Below, piece after piece: positions 11,121 through 23,364 of a DNA stretch of 64,000 nucleotides (the first letter of the stretch is position 1; each line of letters opens with the position of its first letter). A model generated the notes under the pieces. That model was not told where the DNA came from, made no database searches, and saw only the letters and a program-made list of their open reading frames with translations. This DNA is from Pisolithus tinctorius (taxonomy: Eukaryota > Basidiomycota > Agaricomycetes > Boletales > Pisolithaceae), in the NCBI GenBank assembly GCA_024663395.1, contig JANFAH010000002.1:2046001-2110000 (forward strand), written 5' to 3'. A program made the position numbers and the translations under genes.

Positions 11121-12605
11121 CTAAGATCCCTGATTCCGCCTCCAAGATGAAAAGCTAAGAGCGCCAATGACGCCAACGACCAGTAATGCTGTCCCCGCGC
11201 CTACGAGGCTAGGGACATACAGATACCAGGCGTTGTCGATATCGTCCTTACCCTTGACATCGTCGATGAAGATCAACTCGTCCTTCGTCCGTTCTTGCCT
11301 TCTTCGCCGGACAACTCTCTCCTGCTCCGAGTACTTGGAGCCTTCACCAGAATAGGCGCTCTCGGGCGCAGAGTGGTGGTGGATTTCCAATGAGGGCATC
11401 TCGAGTTCAGTGTGACCACTTCTTTCGTCCGAGATCACCGGTATGTCGAGATCGGGATTCATCGCCCGAGCACGGTCGAAATAGCGGCCCGCAGCATCTC
11501 TATCCCGCTTCCACGCCTCCGCACCATTTTCGGGTTGTGGGTGAGGGGGAACACGAATTGAGGACAGGGTCGCGTACGAAGCAGAGAGAACGACGGAAGC
11601 GGCACCCTCGAGATGCAGAAGCCCAGCTTCCAGATACAGCTGCCCAAGTCCAGCGGCTCCGCCAATACATTGCACGTAATAAGACAGAGTCCCCCGTGTG
11701 TTTTCCTCAGCCTCATTCAGATGGCTTAAGGATGTGTGCGGTGGGAGGTAGTGTGTGACCAATTTCATAGTGGCAGATGGGAGGTGTGCTTGGTACCACG
11801 CTCGCCTGAAGGACAAATACATCAGCCCACGAGTGACGAATTCAGAAAGGAACACGTACACGAAGCATTCAAATGCTTCCTCTTTATCCTTCCTGATATC
11901 GAGAAGTTCAATAGCAAAAAGGACGAGACTAGTGGGATCCATGTTATATTTCACCTCAAGATCAGGGTCATACAGCATAAGGATCAGTGGAGACGGGAAA
12001 AGTTCCTGAGGTACGGTACCCACGATGAGCGACGGCCAAATGACAGACCGGTCCTTTTCCAGATGCAGAGTTAAGAGTCGTCCTGAAGACGAGTGCAACG
12101 ACTCTAGCGAGGAGAACGATGAGAGGGCATGGGGTTGTATGACAGGCGATACATGTCCAGATACAGCTGGGGCCGCCGCCCGCCGATGATATCCGGGCTG
12201 CTTTTCTGCAGACGATGTGAGCGAGGAGAGCGCGGGGGAGGGCGTTACAGGCTCTTCGGTGTCTGACACCTGCGCGCTCTCCAGTGATGTAGCGAAGCTA
12301 CTTGATATCTCCGGGTCAGATACGAAGGCATAAGACGATTGGGTAGATGCGGTTGATAAAGTCGAAGTAGTGCGTTCTCGGGTGGAAGGCCGCGAAGTCC
12401 ACGGTTCGAGCTGCCATGCCGAATTGGCGACGTCGACATTGCCGTAGAGGCGTCCCTGAGTTGACGCATATCGGTATTGAGAGGGACAGGGAGAGCATAG
12501 TGGACATTCAATAATACATACCTTCGCTACGGGCTGTTGACCCTTGACTCCAGGCAGCAAGTAACTCCGTTCTATTAGAACCTGTTGGAAACTCCATATG
12601 GGCAC
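11121..12605 (-). CDS. Conserved basidiomycete protein with C-terminal membrane anchor
   Basis: A 494-codon open frame. N-terminal ~170 residues are Ser/Thr-rich and disordered; residues ~185-405 form a compact, Sel1/TPR-like looking helical region (DPTSLVLFAIELLDIRKD, RAWYQAHLPSATMKLV, then GLGQLYLEAGLLHLEGAAS); a basic stretch (RRRRQERTKDEL) precedes one hydrophobic helix near residues 465-487 and a short SSWRRNQGS tail, suggesting a tail-anchored or single-pass membrane protein. Two likely introns are hidden because they are multiples of three: 12456-12521 (66 bp, GTATGT..CAG) and 11806-11859 (54 bp, GTACGT..CTGAT..CAG). Splicing the second gives AFECFVRAWYQAH, which reads better. The mature protein would be ~454 residues. 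I recall similar unnamed proteins in Agaricomycetes. This is the only clearly intact host gene in the window. Confidence 0.75.
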   Translation of the reverse strand: MPIWSFQQVLIERSYLLPGVKGQQPVAKVCIIECPLCSPCPSQYRYASTQGRLYGNVDVANSAWQLEPWTSRPSTRERTTSTLSTASTQSSYAFVSDPEISSSFATSLESAQVSDTEEPVTPSPALSSLTSSAEKQPGYHRRAAAPAVSGHVSPVIQPHALSSFSSLESLHSSSGRLLTLHLEKDRSVIWPSLIVGTVPQELFPSPLILMLYDPDLEVKYNMDPTSLVLFAIELLDIRKDKEEAFECFVYVFLSEFVTRGLMYLSFRRAWYQAHLPSATMKLVTHYLPPHTSLSHLNEAEENTRGTLSYYVQCIGGAAGLGQLYLEAGLLHLEGAASVVLSASYATLSSIRVPPHPQPENGAEAWKRDRDAAGRYFDRARAMNPDLDIPVISDERSGHTELEMPSLEIHHHSAPESAYSGEGSKYSEQERVVRRRRQERTKDELIFIDDVKGKDDIDNAWYLYVPSLVGAGTALLVVGVIGALSFSSWRRNQGS

Positions 12606-12781
12606 TCCTATACGGGGGAGTCAGGTATAACTCACGGCAACATCTTCTGAGGTCTCGAGCGGAACTACAGTAGCAACAGCACAGTTGCCTATGCGCGAAC
12701 CTGAGCACGACGGATATTTTGCTGACAAGTCGAGCCCTGTCAGATCTCGCCCGACTAGAACCGCTCTCGTCCTGTTAAGTT

Positions 12782-13449
12782 TTGACTGGCGCTGAACGAT
12801 CATCTGGGTGGACGAACGTTGTCCAGAGACAAAATGTGGACTCCGTCTCCATACTAAACGACGTACATTTGCGCCTCTCCCGCTTCTATGAGATTCCGAT
12901 GTTGGAGAGAGTCATCCAACAACAGGTCAAACTCGCAACAATGGATCAAGCTTATAGCCTTGAAGGAGTCGCTTCGTATATGTCCGGTACCAACAACTCT
13001 GAACGGCGCAGGGAAGACGGTGTGTGGCGATCTTTAAACGAGATGCCACCAGTGATTGGAGTCAAATGCCATCGCTACCGCGGTTCCCAGGTCTATCGGT
13101 GCGTGGTTGGACGTACGGTGGGTTCTCGCCAAGAAGTAGATTGGCACTGTTGCAGGCGGGAAGCGGCTTCGTCAGGGCCTGCTGTCTTCACAGCACTCGG
13201 ATCGAAAGATGCAGCTGCAGCGCTCCTCCCGGTCTCTAGGCTCAGATTCTGTCGTTTCCCTACTCCAACCGCCATCTGCTCTTGCCTGGGGCTTCCAGCG
13301 TACCACTCGCCGCGGCCTCAGATAACTCCGAGCCAACCACTGCCGTATCCGACTCATCTACAACTGCCACTTCCTCAGCCAGTCAGACTTCCTTAATCAC
13401 GGTCATTGCAACATTTATATTGCTCGTTCTTCCCGTCCTACTGTTCTAA
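12782..13449 (+). CDS. Possible host gene with Ser/Thr-rich, hydrophobic C terminus
   Basis: The exon structure is not resolved. The most protein-like part is the last frame (about 13290-13449), which encodes a Ser/Thr-rich stretch (SDSSTTATSSASQTS) followed by a hydrophobic tail (TFILLVLPVLLF) and a stop. This is the layout of a type I membrane protein or of a GPI-anchor signal. A longer frame in another phase runs 12782-13396 but has no recognisable motif, so introns or decay must be assumed. It is divergent from the gene at 11121-12605, with ~180 bp between. Confidence 0.3.
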
Positions 13450-13454
13450 GCACC

Positions 13455-14040
13455 CAAAACCTAAATCAACACACACTCCATCTCCCTGCGATGTAACACC
13501 GCAAATGATGCCTCACGTCACGACTCACATCTCGAGCATTGGGGTCGCTTACCAGACGACGACGACGATAGCTGGGAAACGAAATTGTCCATGAGACAAC
13601 GCGCCCCTTCAACACCTGCTAAGAAACTGGCAGCAATGTTCAGTCGTTCCCCGAGTATTGTCTCTAGGAAGAGATCATCCGAGAATTCTCATGTCCGTGA
13701 ACACGTTGCAGCCGTTCGAAAAATACTGCCCGACTTGGGCCCCGAGATGGCTTTGCAGGCTGCGGTCGTCGAGGCGGATACCGAGATCATGAAACCACCG
13801 CTAGCACGGACATTCATGTGCCATGCAGAGTCTACGTCATGGGACGGGGAAGCTGTCTGTATTGATTCCTTCCTGTGGAGAGGGCCACGACTATCAGGAA
13901 ATATGTCCCCCAACATGATGTCCGATGAATAGATGACCCCTGCGACGATCTGCATCGCTGGGAGCGTGAGGAAGTCCTCTGGAAGATGCGGGTGGTAAAG
14001 AAAATGCTTTCGCAGACGCCGTGGCTGTTCCGTTGAAGAG
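13455..14040 (+). CDS. Possible gene fragment, function unknown
   Basis: An open frame beginning after a stop near 13459 encodes an acidic DDDDDSWE segment, a Ser-rich basic stretch (SRSPSIVSRKRSS) and a helical segment with LPDLGPEMALQAAVVEAD, which is weakly reminiscent of a CUE-type ubiquitin-binding helix bundle. The frame stops at 13932; another frame continues with LHRWEREEVLWKMRVVKK to about 14037. The pair may be exons of one gene. The similarity is too weak to name a function. Confidence 0.25.
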
Positions 14041-16342
14041 AGTGGCAAGTAACCCCTTCTTCAATGCTCACGAAAAACCAATCATATGGTCCCTACTTCC
14101 GAACATTACTGCGAATCCTTTCGCTGACTTGTACTCTATCACTGCACCTCCCATAGAATGTACCACCAATCCGCTCCTCACCGGCAATGCCCGAGCCCTA
14201 TGATCTCTCATTGTGGCACTCGAAACATCTCCTGCGGAGGTGGAGGAATGCCTGCGCATCATTTCCGTGCAATCGTCTGTTTATTCCCGAGGTCCGTATC
14301 TAGCGAGCGGAACTGGCGAGGATGGCGCCGGTGTAGCGGCCTTCCCTTACCCTCCAGCTCAGATTCCGCACTCATAGCTTTACTCTCGTAGTGCTCAAGA
14401 CCCTCCAATGGCGTCCTTAGCCATACCTGCATACCCTTACTACTTCCAAGTACGTATGAATGTATCACGTACAGGCTGGGCATGCACGCCGATCTGGCTC
14501 GACACCCACTTGTCAGTCCTTTCATGCGTGCTTTGTGTATCTTTTTCTCGCACTTTGATCGACAATGGAATGTGTGTTTTCCTTGTGCAAGTATGTCCTT
14601 CCGCTTGCCTTTTTTCACCCTTCGTTCCGTCTTGTGTACTACTGGAGTGCATGCAAACATATATCTGGTGAATCGGGTACCACATTGTACGGTCTCTGAA
14701 TGGTTGCACACCACCACAGGGCAGGAAGAGAGGTATAGATTGGAAACCATGCTGTGACGAGCATTGTAACAAGTATATACAGTATACCAATACTGAGGAA
14801 TTGCGGCACACCTAACGATCTGCCGACCATCGTGTCGTCACTGGACCTCTTCTAACTGTGTGTAGCCCCCGATGTCATCCTGTTGTGTCCTCTGCATACA
14901 CCACAAAAGGCCAGCACGCATGCTCCCCAGATGTACTTGTTGGGCAACGATAGGAATATATTCCACAATTCACTTCCTCTGCGTTCAAGGTGTGTGTGGT
15001 ACAACCTCGAGTAGGACTAATGCGACTTCATGCGGAGTAGATCTGAGTGCAGCCTGGGAGACACGGCACCATCCTATCCATTTCATTTGTGGCACGAGGC
15101 AGGTTGTGAACTCTATCAGTACGACGAACTCTATGGAAAGCCGGACAATCGCGCTCCCGAACGGGCAAGTGCCCTCGGCGGAATGCCGAAGTGCATCAAG
15201 AATTTCGGACGGCAGTACTTAAAACGGAAGGAGGACACCAGACACTGCACGAATGCAGAAGTTCGTCATGCATTAAGTCCGTAGTGCGGAAGTTCGTCAC
15301 GCTGTAAGTTGGTAGTTTTGAAATTTCGAAGTACACAGGTTTGTAGTGCAGAAGTTCGTCTCGCAGTAAGTTTGTAGTTTTGTAGTTTTGTAGTACACAG
15401 GTTTGTAGTGCAGAAGTTTGTCACGCGGTAGGTTGGTAGTTTTATGTTTCGTAGTACACTGGCCACAAGACAGGGCATATCTCTGCAACTGTGGCAGCAA
15501 GTGCAATGTACAGTACACCATCTGAAAGCCTTCAATGAGTAGCGTACAGTCCAAAGAAAGCGAGAGGAACGACCGTAAAACGCGTGGGACACGCGAGATA
15601 ATGTCCTGGGGGAGGAAGCGAGGAGGCCCTCAAACGGCAACAGCTGATGTGACTGACACGAAACTCTGGGATGTGGTAGAATACTCCCAGGGAATCAAGG
15701 GGAAAGAGGAAACACGCCAATCGGATCACCCGATCCTGAGTTATACGCCAAACCATCTCGAAACCCTTCAAACACAAAAACAGGAGATCTCGACAATGAG
15801 CACACAGAAGTGTATTAACAAGGGTTCCTAAGAAATGAGTCAGTCAGAGGGATTTGCGGCTCGAAGAGCGAGAGAAGCAATGCAGAAATGCATGAGGTAC
15901 GATGAGAGGATGTCAAGGGTGGGCCTTGCCACCAAAATGCGATTAACATTTCGTCTCGCATTCTTGGAAGTGTCCGAACGCCTCCTGAGAATAATAAATG
16001 GTTCATGACGATGCACCCGCTTGTGGGTTAAGCAGACTCACTTGTAGCAAACTGAGAGGAGTAATTCGAACCCTTCAGCATGACTTCAGGAACTGGGAGT
16101 AAGTAGTACCCTATCGGAAACAGTTTTACGACCAAAGTCAAATATTATTGGCCAGTGGATGCACGGGGTTTGGTGAGTAGAAACAACCAGGTAAAGAACA
16201 GGTATACATGTTGAAGTAACAAGAAGCAAGAACAACATAATAAAGTCCAAGACTCATGAGTGACAAAATACAGGAGGGAGAAGGGAATGTATACACAGCA
16301 CATAGCAATAGCAATTACAATACCCTTGGAATGATGATGGAA
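14041..16342. other. Mostly non-coding; one small minisatellite
   Basis: Only short frames occur on both strands and none carries recognisable motifs. The frame around 15030-15284 (LWHEAGCELYQYDELYGK) could be a fragment of a host gene. The minisatellite at 15281-15460 is listed separately. From 16020 to 16342 the sequence is simply the 3' flank of the alpha-kinase gene. Confidence 0.35.
15281..15460. repeat. Minisatellite, about 3 copies of ~60 bp
   Basis: Three imperfect copies of a unit starting GTAGTGCGGAAGTTCGTC and containing GTAAGTTGGTAGTTTTG and GTACACAG. Copies begin near 15281, 15343 and 15403, and a partial copy precedes them at about 15251. Differences between copies include CG/TG changes. 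Confidence 0.8.
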
Positions 16343-16884
16343 TCAGTTGTTTGCACTGCTGGTCACAGCCCCAAATTTGTCTAAGTCAAAGCCAGCCCAT
16401 TCACAGAATTGATTACATCTGTGGCACTTCTCGAACAAAGTAACCATGGACTCGACATTCCCTTCACTAAAGACGTCGAGCCCATCCCCGACCGAGCTAT
16501 CCAAAGAGTTAGGTATAACTATGTGCATGTGAATTTTCAGAAGAACGTACAGGTCTGTTAGAATTTGAGGGTCTGTGAGCAGTGTTGTGCTCCCTGTGAA
16601 GGTTAGCAAAAGCATGCGTCAGATGAGACGAGTGCACTTGCCTTGGTAATCAGAAATGAATGTGAGTCCTCCGGTCTTTGTGTATTGGACATGTTGAGTA
16701 AACGCAAGAAACTCTGCAATATCATAGCCATCCTCATACTCATCGAGTGAGGGACCGCAGTCCATATTGTGGATGAACTTCTTAAACACTGCATGACCCC
16801 CTTCAATCTTCTCCTCCAGCAGATACACACCAGATGCCATGCCACTGAGTTTGGGGTTGATAGGACCTGGGCCTTTGGATTCAT
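16343..16884 (-). pseudogene. Alpha-kinase gene, 3' half (split by Plavaka)
   Basis: Encodes the C-lobe of an atypical alpha-kinase (MHCK/EF2-kinase type Ser/Thr kinase). Visible are ASGVYLLEEKIEGG, TGGLTFISDYQG, the family signature LTDPQI, and FSEGNVESM followed by the zinc-binding tail CHRCNQFC. Two introns split it: 16594-16641, with a GC donor (GCAAGT..CACAG), and 16497-16550 (GTACGT..GATAG). The frame ends at a stop at 16343. At its 5' side coding sequence stops exactly at the Plavaka terminus (16885); the missing N-lobe is found at 30498-31340. Joining the two sides with one copy of the AT duplication keeps the frame. The gene was therefore functional-looking when Plavaka inserted and is now interrupted. 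Confidence 0.85.
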
Positions 16885-17230
16885 CAGCAAATCACGAGTT
16901 TACTTATCCTTACTTGACAGCTACTTAACATTTGCTTATCATACCAACTGCCAAGCAGCCGTCTGCTTGGATAAGTAGATCCTTCTGCTGGATACTTACT
17001 TAGCACTGCTTATTTTTTACTTAATGCGTGCTTAGCTTATTAGTTTCTTACTTGAAATAATGCTGGTTCTGTTCCGTCAAGCAGATAAGCAGCAATGAAG
17101 TGCAATTAATATCTGCTAAGCACATGCTAAGCAGCGGTGAAGTAAATTACGTGGCAGTAAGATTGAGGGATTGAAAAACATAGATGAACTAGTGATAGCA
17201 ATTGGGAAGATGTATTAGAGATCCTGTTGT
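16885..17230. repeat. Plavaka left terminal and subterminal repeats
   Basis: Dense short motifs related to GCTTA/TAAGC, in both orientations (for example CACTGCTTATT, GTGCTTAGCTTATT, CTGCTAAGCACATGCTAAGCAG). The right end (29973-30497) has the same motifs. Such subterminal arrays are typical transposase-binding regions of CACTA-like elements; binding is inferred. Confidence 0.7.
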
Positions 17231-17234
17231 GGAC

Positions 17235-19662
17235 TCAGTGGATCATATAAGCAGTAGGGAATGAAAACCTACAGATAAGTGCATACTTGTCGTCAGATCC
17301 TGCATCACTCAACAGCTCGGGGTCGAGTTCTTGCCCTATCGCAAGCGAAGCAAGGGTGAGCTCTACGATGGCTTGAAGCTGAGCAATAGATCTTCTTTTG
17401 GCGGCCCCCATAAACTTCCTCGTTGGGGCTCCCCAATTCTGGTCTGAAAATGCGCATGCAGTCTTGCTATCCTTGCCTGAAGCCATGTTGTATTTGACAG
17501 GGGTCCACACAAACCTCGTTGCCACTTTGGCAATACCATCTTTGACATTGACGGGGGACTTGAGCTTGATGTCACCAGATCTAACGAGGTTCAAGCCACG
17601 TGAGAGCTAAAAAACTAATCAATACTGTAGCTATGAAAATGACTCGATAAATGTTACCACAGCAGCACAAAGTCCAAGAGCACCAACAACACCATGCTTC
17701 GCCAAAGACGAAGTGTCAAGAGTGGGGACTTGAACGTATCCTTTGGTTGCAGTCAAATGGCTGCTCAGCAGCAGCTGTTGCACAAAAATGGAGCAGAAGG
17801 CCTTCTCAGGAACAGTCATGTCGAGGTCTTCATATAAGAATGTGAAATGATCAAGTAATACTTTTGCAGTGTCAGCAGGCAATGGGTCTTGAGGATTGAG
17901 GAAGAAAGCTATGAGTTGCACAATGGCCGCGGAGGCAAAGCCATGCCTCCAATCACACAAGCATTGAGACGCCTATGGCAAACACGGTCAGCTACAGATG
18001 AAGTCAGAATGAAATGGACTTACAACAGAAACCATGGGTGAGCTGGGAAGAATGCTACCTGCCATGTTCTTGAGTATGGGGTATATGACTGGCATGATCT
18101 CCTGTAGAGCCCTGCAAATATCTTGCTTGGTGATGTTGAATGCATCCTCTTGGTTTCCGGCCCATAGGATTAGTGTTGGAATAACTTCCCTCTTCCACTT
18201 CTGATCTTTATGCAGATCCGAGGGGAGATCTGAATTGTTGAAATGCACTTGTGCAGGGACAGTCTGCACTTGACTCAACGAATCGCTTGCTACAATAGAT
18301 CTCTTGCTAGTAGATGTGGCCGATAAGCTGGACATAGAGTCGCAAGCTTGTATCTTGATCTTCTTTGGCATGCCCTTTGTAACCGTGATGTGTGACTGAA
18401 AGAAAATAAAAGATGAAGGAACATGGAGAAAGGTGGTTAGCACATACCTTGGCCACGGCATTCTTGTGCCCCAAAACACGGGTGGCATCATCTAGATTGT
18501 CACAGTTATCATCGACGCCGTTGCCCTCAACCTCAGAGGTTGAGACATATTCCAACTCGGCTACTTTCCTCTTGACGTTGGCGAGTCTGGTGGCAGGATC
18601 ATTGGCCTCATAATCCTTGGCCATTGCAGCAGTGCACTGAGACTACCATTGCATGAGTAAAAACCGTTTCAGTGTGAAAGATACTCAATGATAACATTTT
18701 GAAGAGTGGGGACGTCCAAAGCCAGAGGTCTCACTGGCCCACTAGCTTCTCCATCTTTGCGATCAGGTAGCAAGTCGAAGTTTTCTGGTAGTTGGGATTT
18801 GAACTTGTAGTTGTATTGGGGATCATTTGGCAGTGGAGAGCTGAGATTGAATACACGGAACTCAACATTGGTAGTACTTGTAGCGAGGGTACTTGTGGAC
18901 GGAGGTGGTGCAGCTGATGTGCGAGGACTGGCACTGGCACTCGAAGATCGCGTAGAGCTTGTGTCGATGATGTTCACCCAATTTTTGACACGCTTAGATA
19001 AAGTCAGTTTATCATCAGAGCTGGCAGTTGTTAGGACATTCGCAAAGAAAAGAGTTGCCTCAGTTAGGAGGAACATGTTAAGAAGTAAGATGCACATCAA
19101 ACCAGTACTAGCACTGATGCTATTGTCACATGTTGATGGCGGGGATACTTTGTTGCGTGTGGAGATTATCGCTTCACACAGCGATTTTGCCTTTGCTGCT
19201 TTTGTCCCTTTCCCCTTCATCACTACAGGTTCAGCATTGTCTTCCATGTCAGCTAGGGGGGTAAGTGGCTCATTCATCCCTACAAAAAAAATCAGCCTCA
19301 TGTTTTCTTGGTTAAGCATGATAGATACCACCATCACTCTCATTTCTTTGCCTGCCAACAGTGCGAGGATGAGGATGAGGACATGGCTTGATGGGCTTAG
19401 TGCCAGCAGCGACACCACTTTGGTTGACCTCCATTTCATCCTCAATTTTGCCAATCTGTTGATAACCTCTCTTCAGCGCTGCAACCTTTTTGGCAAGGGC
19501 TTCCCGGGTGCGTTCATTGTTAGCTTCCTTCTCCGTGCTCGTCTGTCTTCTTGGTTGGCTGTCGAGGATGATCCTACCAGGATGCACATTAGCCACCTGG
19601 CGCTTCGGGCGACCACTCGCAAGTGTCTCCTGTGGGCACTCTGTGGCCGGTTGGTTGTCCAT
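17235..19662 (-). CDS. Plavaka companion gene, function unknown
   Basis: Minus-strand exons run from 19662 to 17235 inside the transposon, divergent from the transposase with ~170 bp between the starts. In order: a basic N-terminal region with RPKRQV and a coiled-coil-prone Lys/Glu/Arg stretch (19312-19662), a Ser/Thr-rich linker (18669-19454), a segment with KWKREVIPTLILWAG (17988-18491), a helical segment with WRHGFASAAI and LLDHFTFLYED (17631-17960), and a final exon with CAFSDQNWG and TRKFMGAAKRRS (17235-17594). The pattern REVIPTLILW, WRHGFA, F..LYED and NWG.. resembles an unnamed basidiomycete family that I remember from transposon-rich loci. Exon borders are only approximate. Whether it helps transposition, regulates the transposase or is a passenger cannot be told from the sequence. 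Confidence 0.5.
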
Positions 19663-19831
19663 ATCTCGCAGTGCAAAGGGTCGTTGGCTGTGTGTGAAGG
19701 TGGAAGACGAAGAGACAGAAAAAAAGGTATGCCCACTGCCATCTCTTTTGGCTTAGTTTGATTCTATGTTCAGTTGGCAAATCTTTGCTGTCCCACAGTA
19801 ACTCCCATTACTCATCATTTTTCTTTCAGAT

Positions 19832-22505
19832 ATGATTCCCTGCACAAAACCTGGCTGCTGTCGATGGTTCAGAAACAAGTCGGGCCTAACCCAGCACGTC
19901 AATGTATACCACCCAGTATTTCTGCCTATCAACATCCCCGCACAGGTAGAACAGCCAGATCAGGTACCATCGCCTGAAGAGGAACAATTCCAGTTCTGAC
20001 CGGATGATGACAACTATAGTGACCCATCCACAAGCCCTTCAAATCCAACCCTTCTGGCAGAGTTTGTTGGACAAGGCAACAAGTATTATCAGAACTATCA
20101 CCCAAACCTCACCGGTACGCAGTATGGGTGAAAAAATTAAGTATTTACTGATGTATTATTTGACAGGGCAGCCTTGTGATTCGTCTGGAAACCCCCTCCC
20201 AGTTGGACAGTTGTCCCTGCAAACTCCTTCTGAAAAGCAACCTAACGATTGGTCGCCATACTCCAGTCATCTGGAGTTCGAGCTAGCTGACTTCCTGTTC
20301 ACCCGCAGCCAGATGTCTGCAGCCAATATTAATGAGTTACTAGATCTCTGGAATGCGACACTTCTCAGCGCTGGCAGCCAGCCTGTCTTCAAAGATAGCG
20401 CCGAAATGTACAAGACAATCGATCACACTATACTTGGTGATGTACAGTGGGAGAATTTTTGCATATCCTATACCAGTGAATGACCAACTGATAATGTCCC
20501 ATCATGGATGAACGCCATGTATGATATTTGGTTCCGGGACCCTAAAGACGTTATTCACGATATGCTTTCCCGACCCAATTTTTTGAGAGACATGGATTAC
20601 CGGCCGTTTTGGGAATATGAGAGCGCGACAGACAAGAGACAGTGGGAGGATTTCATGTCTGGTGATTGGGCATGGACTCAAGCGGTGTGTCTTTTATCTT
20701 CTATGTCTCTGAGCGCTGTACTAATGGCATGCAAATAACAGGACATAATTTCTCGTGATTCAACCATGCATGGGTCAACCTTCGTTCCAATCATCCTTGG
20801 CAGTGACAAGACAACCGTGTCAGTCACAACCAGTCAAAACGATTATTATCCCCTCTACCTCTCAATAGGTAACATGAGCAACAAAGTTCGTCGTGCACAT
20901 CGCAATAGTGTCACTCTCATCGCTTTCCTTGCAATCCCACATAGTAAGTGCATCTGATAGATACATAGGAAAGTAATGGCACTAATGAGAGATATACTTG
21001 TAGCTGACAAAGAGCATGCACCCACTGACACATTCCAACAATTCTGCCACCAACTCTTTCATTTGTCACTTGCATATATCCTTCGAAATCTCAAGCCTGT
21101 GATGACCAAACCAACTGTTATGCAGTTCAGTGATGGACACTATCGCTGTGTAATTTTTGGACTCAGCCCTTATATCGCCAATTATGAGGAACAAGTCCTT
21201 CTGGCATGTATTGTGCGAGGGTGGTGTGCGAAGTATGTTTTTCTACTTTCCAACTCTTACTATCAACTAACTAGAATCTCAGATGTCTTGCGATGAGGCA
21301 GGAACTCGATACTGATGCACTTTATCGGAGTCGTGAACATGCAGAAGCGCTGATCGAGGAGTTTGATCTCAAGACCTTACGGGATGCATATGGCATTGTG
21401 GGCGATACAATTGTAAGTATCATTTCACTTAGATTCCACTGTGCCTGTGTCCTGAAAACCGATTTCAGCCGTTCACCAGCAGTTTTCCCCATGCCGATAT
21501 ATACCAACTCATCGCCCCTGATATACTACACCAGATCATCAAAGGGACATTCAAGGATCATTTGGTCAAGTGGGTCGCAAGCTATTTGAAGACTGTGCAT
21601 GGCACAACAAAGGCAAATGTGATCTTAGATGATATTGACCAGAGGTATGTCTGCTTTAATTTACGTTTCTTTCTTTCCTCATGTAGGATACCTTAGAATC
21701 ATGGCCATCGCGCCTTTCACAGGGCTCTGTCACTTTCCCGAGGGCCGTCATTTCAAACAGTGGACTGGTAACGACTCAAAGGCACTAATGAAGGTAATTT
21801 TAGATCAGGTTGTTTATACAGTCTGTCATTAACGTTCGATACATAGGTGTATCTACCCGCCATTGAGGGGCATGTACCAACAGAGATTGTGTGAACATTT
21901 CGCACTTTGTTGGAGTTCACATACCTGGTCTGTCGCAATGTCCTCACTGAAGAAACCTTGGTTGCAGTTCAAGATACCATCAACTGCTTTCACAAGTACT
22001 GGGAAATATTTCGCCAATCGGGTACCATTCAAACTTTTTCCTTACCGTGCCAGCATGCAATGAAGCACTACCCTGATCTTATATGTTTATTTGGGGTGCT
22101 GAACGGACTTTGCACATCAATCACCGAATCAAAGCATATTGATGCTGTGAAGGACCCGTACCGGCAGACCAATTGTAACAAGCCACTGGGCCAAATGCTC
22201 ATTATCAATCAGCGCTTAGATAAGTTGGCGGCCTCTCGAAGGGATTTCAACGAACGAGGGATGCTAGAGGGAAACTGCCTCATGGCAACTATGCAGCTCC
22301 TTTCGACTCAAGGTCAGTCATTGGACGATCATATTGATTTTCATCATATTCACATGAAGTAAACAGATGGCAGAGAGAATGGCGGTACATCACAGGTCCT
22401 AGGTTCTGGTCCCCATAATGAAGACAATGGTGAGGCTGTGGACTGCCCAACATCCATAGAGGCGCATGTTGAACTCACTTGCACCACCTGTATGTACCTT
22501 ATTAA
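19832..22505 (+). pseudogene. Plavaka transposase, 5' part
   Basis: Starts at ATG 19832 with a C2H2 finger (CTKPGC..HVNVYH), then ADFLFTRSQMS, TILGDVQWENF, MYDIWFRDPKDV, PLYLSIGN, CAKCLA with EEFDL, PDILHQIIKGTFKDHL, FPEGRHFKQWTGNDSKALMK, YLPAIEGHVP, SLPCQHAMKHYPDLI, SITESKHIDAVKDPYR and GQMLIINQRLDKLAA: the diagnostic blocks of Plavaka transposases in order. Introns are short, e.g. 20115-20166 and the one ending AACAG at 20741. In-frame TGA codons at 19997-19999, 20481-20483 and 21892-21894 interrupt it; at the last two positions relatives have Arg, so CGA decay is likely. The coding sequence is cut at 22505 by a gypsy LTR and resumes at 29250. It would cut and paste the element through its terminal repeats but is now inactive. 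Confidence 0.9.
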
Positions 22506-23320
22506 TGTCAAAGTCGGACAACACCCCTGGCTCCTTCTTAGGGCGGAGTTGGAGCGGGTTGGGCTGCGGAGTACAGTGGTCAAAGTCCGAAGTGAATCCG
22601 ACCACTGGGTGGCAAGATATTCGATGAACAGTGAGTGGAGGGGTATGAAGGAAAGTCTCGGAGGCTGAGGTCGGAGTCGGAGTCGGAGGTCAGAGGTCAG
22701 AGGTCGGATGAGAGGGCGTTGGGTTCAGCTAGTGCGCTGCCCCCTTGCACGAGCTCAGCCCTCGTATTTCAGAGGTGGAGCGGACTCAGAGGAAGTGGAG
22801 ACGAAACTCCGGAGGGGACTGAGAGGGAGTCGAAGGTGGGGACTTTATTCGATATTCGTACTGATTACATCGGAGTACTATGTGGCCTTATATACGATGT
22901 AGGTCAAGGGCGGTGTAGTACGGAATGTAAACCAATAAGTGTATAGTGGGTTAGAGTCCTTCCGACACAAGGGATAGAGAGTAGGGACGACGGGGACCTT
23001 AACTGAGACAAGGAAACTACTACAACGAGGAAGAGAGGGTAAATACCGAAGAAGCGGAAGAATGGAGAAAACCGACACGAGGGCGGAACCCTATCTAGAA
23101 TGCAGGGCTGCAAGTCCGACAGCCCACGTGACCAACCTTAGGGCGGAGTTGAGCAGAGTTGGTCAGAACGTGGACAGGGGACCTTGGAGAGGTGTGGAGA
23201 TGTGTCGGGAGGGTCGGAGGAGCGTGGGAACACGTCGGAGGAGGGTGGAGAAGTGCGGGAACATGTCGGAGGAGGGCAGAGTAGGTATTAGGGGCTTACG
23301 CTGGTGTCATGGTCATGACA
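22506..23320 (-). repeat. 3' LTR of element G
   Basis: 815 bp, TGTCA..TGACA. On the minus strand it is preceded by the purine-rich tract at 23321-23336. It differs from the 5' LTR by 11 C/T or G/A changes, all at CpG. Confidence 0.95.
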
Positions 23321-23336
23321 GTATCCCCCCCTTAGG
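23321..23336 (-). other. Polypurine tract of element G
   Basis: Minus-strand CTAAGGGGGGGATAC lies directly upstream of the 3' LTR, the expected place of the plus-strand primer for reverse transcription. Confidence 0.75.
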
Positions 23337-23364
23337 GCCTGAACCCCTGAAGGCCACAGCAAAG

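Noticed and set aside
18811..19761. 316-codon plus-strand open frame
   Set aside because: It lies antisense to the Plavaka companion gene, overlaps several of its exons and has no recognisable motif; the minus-strand frames give the coherent protein.
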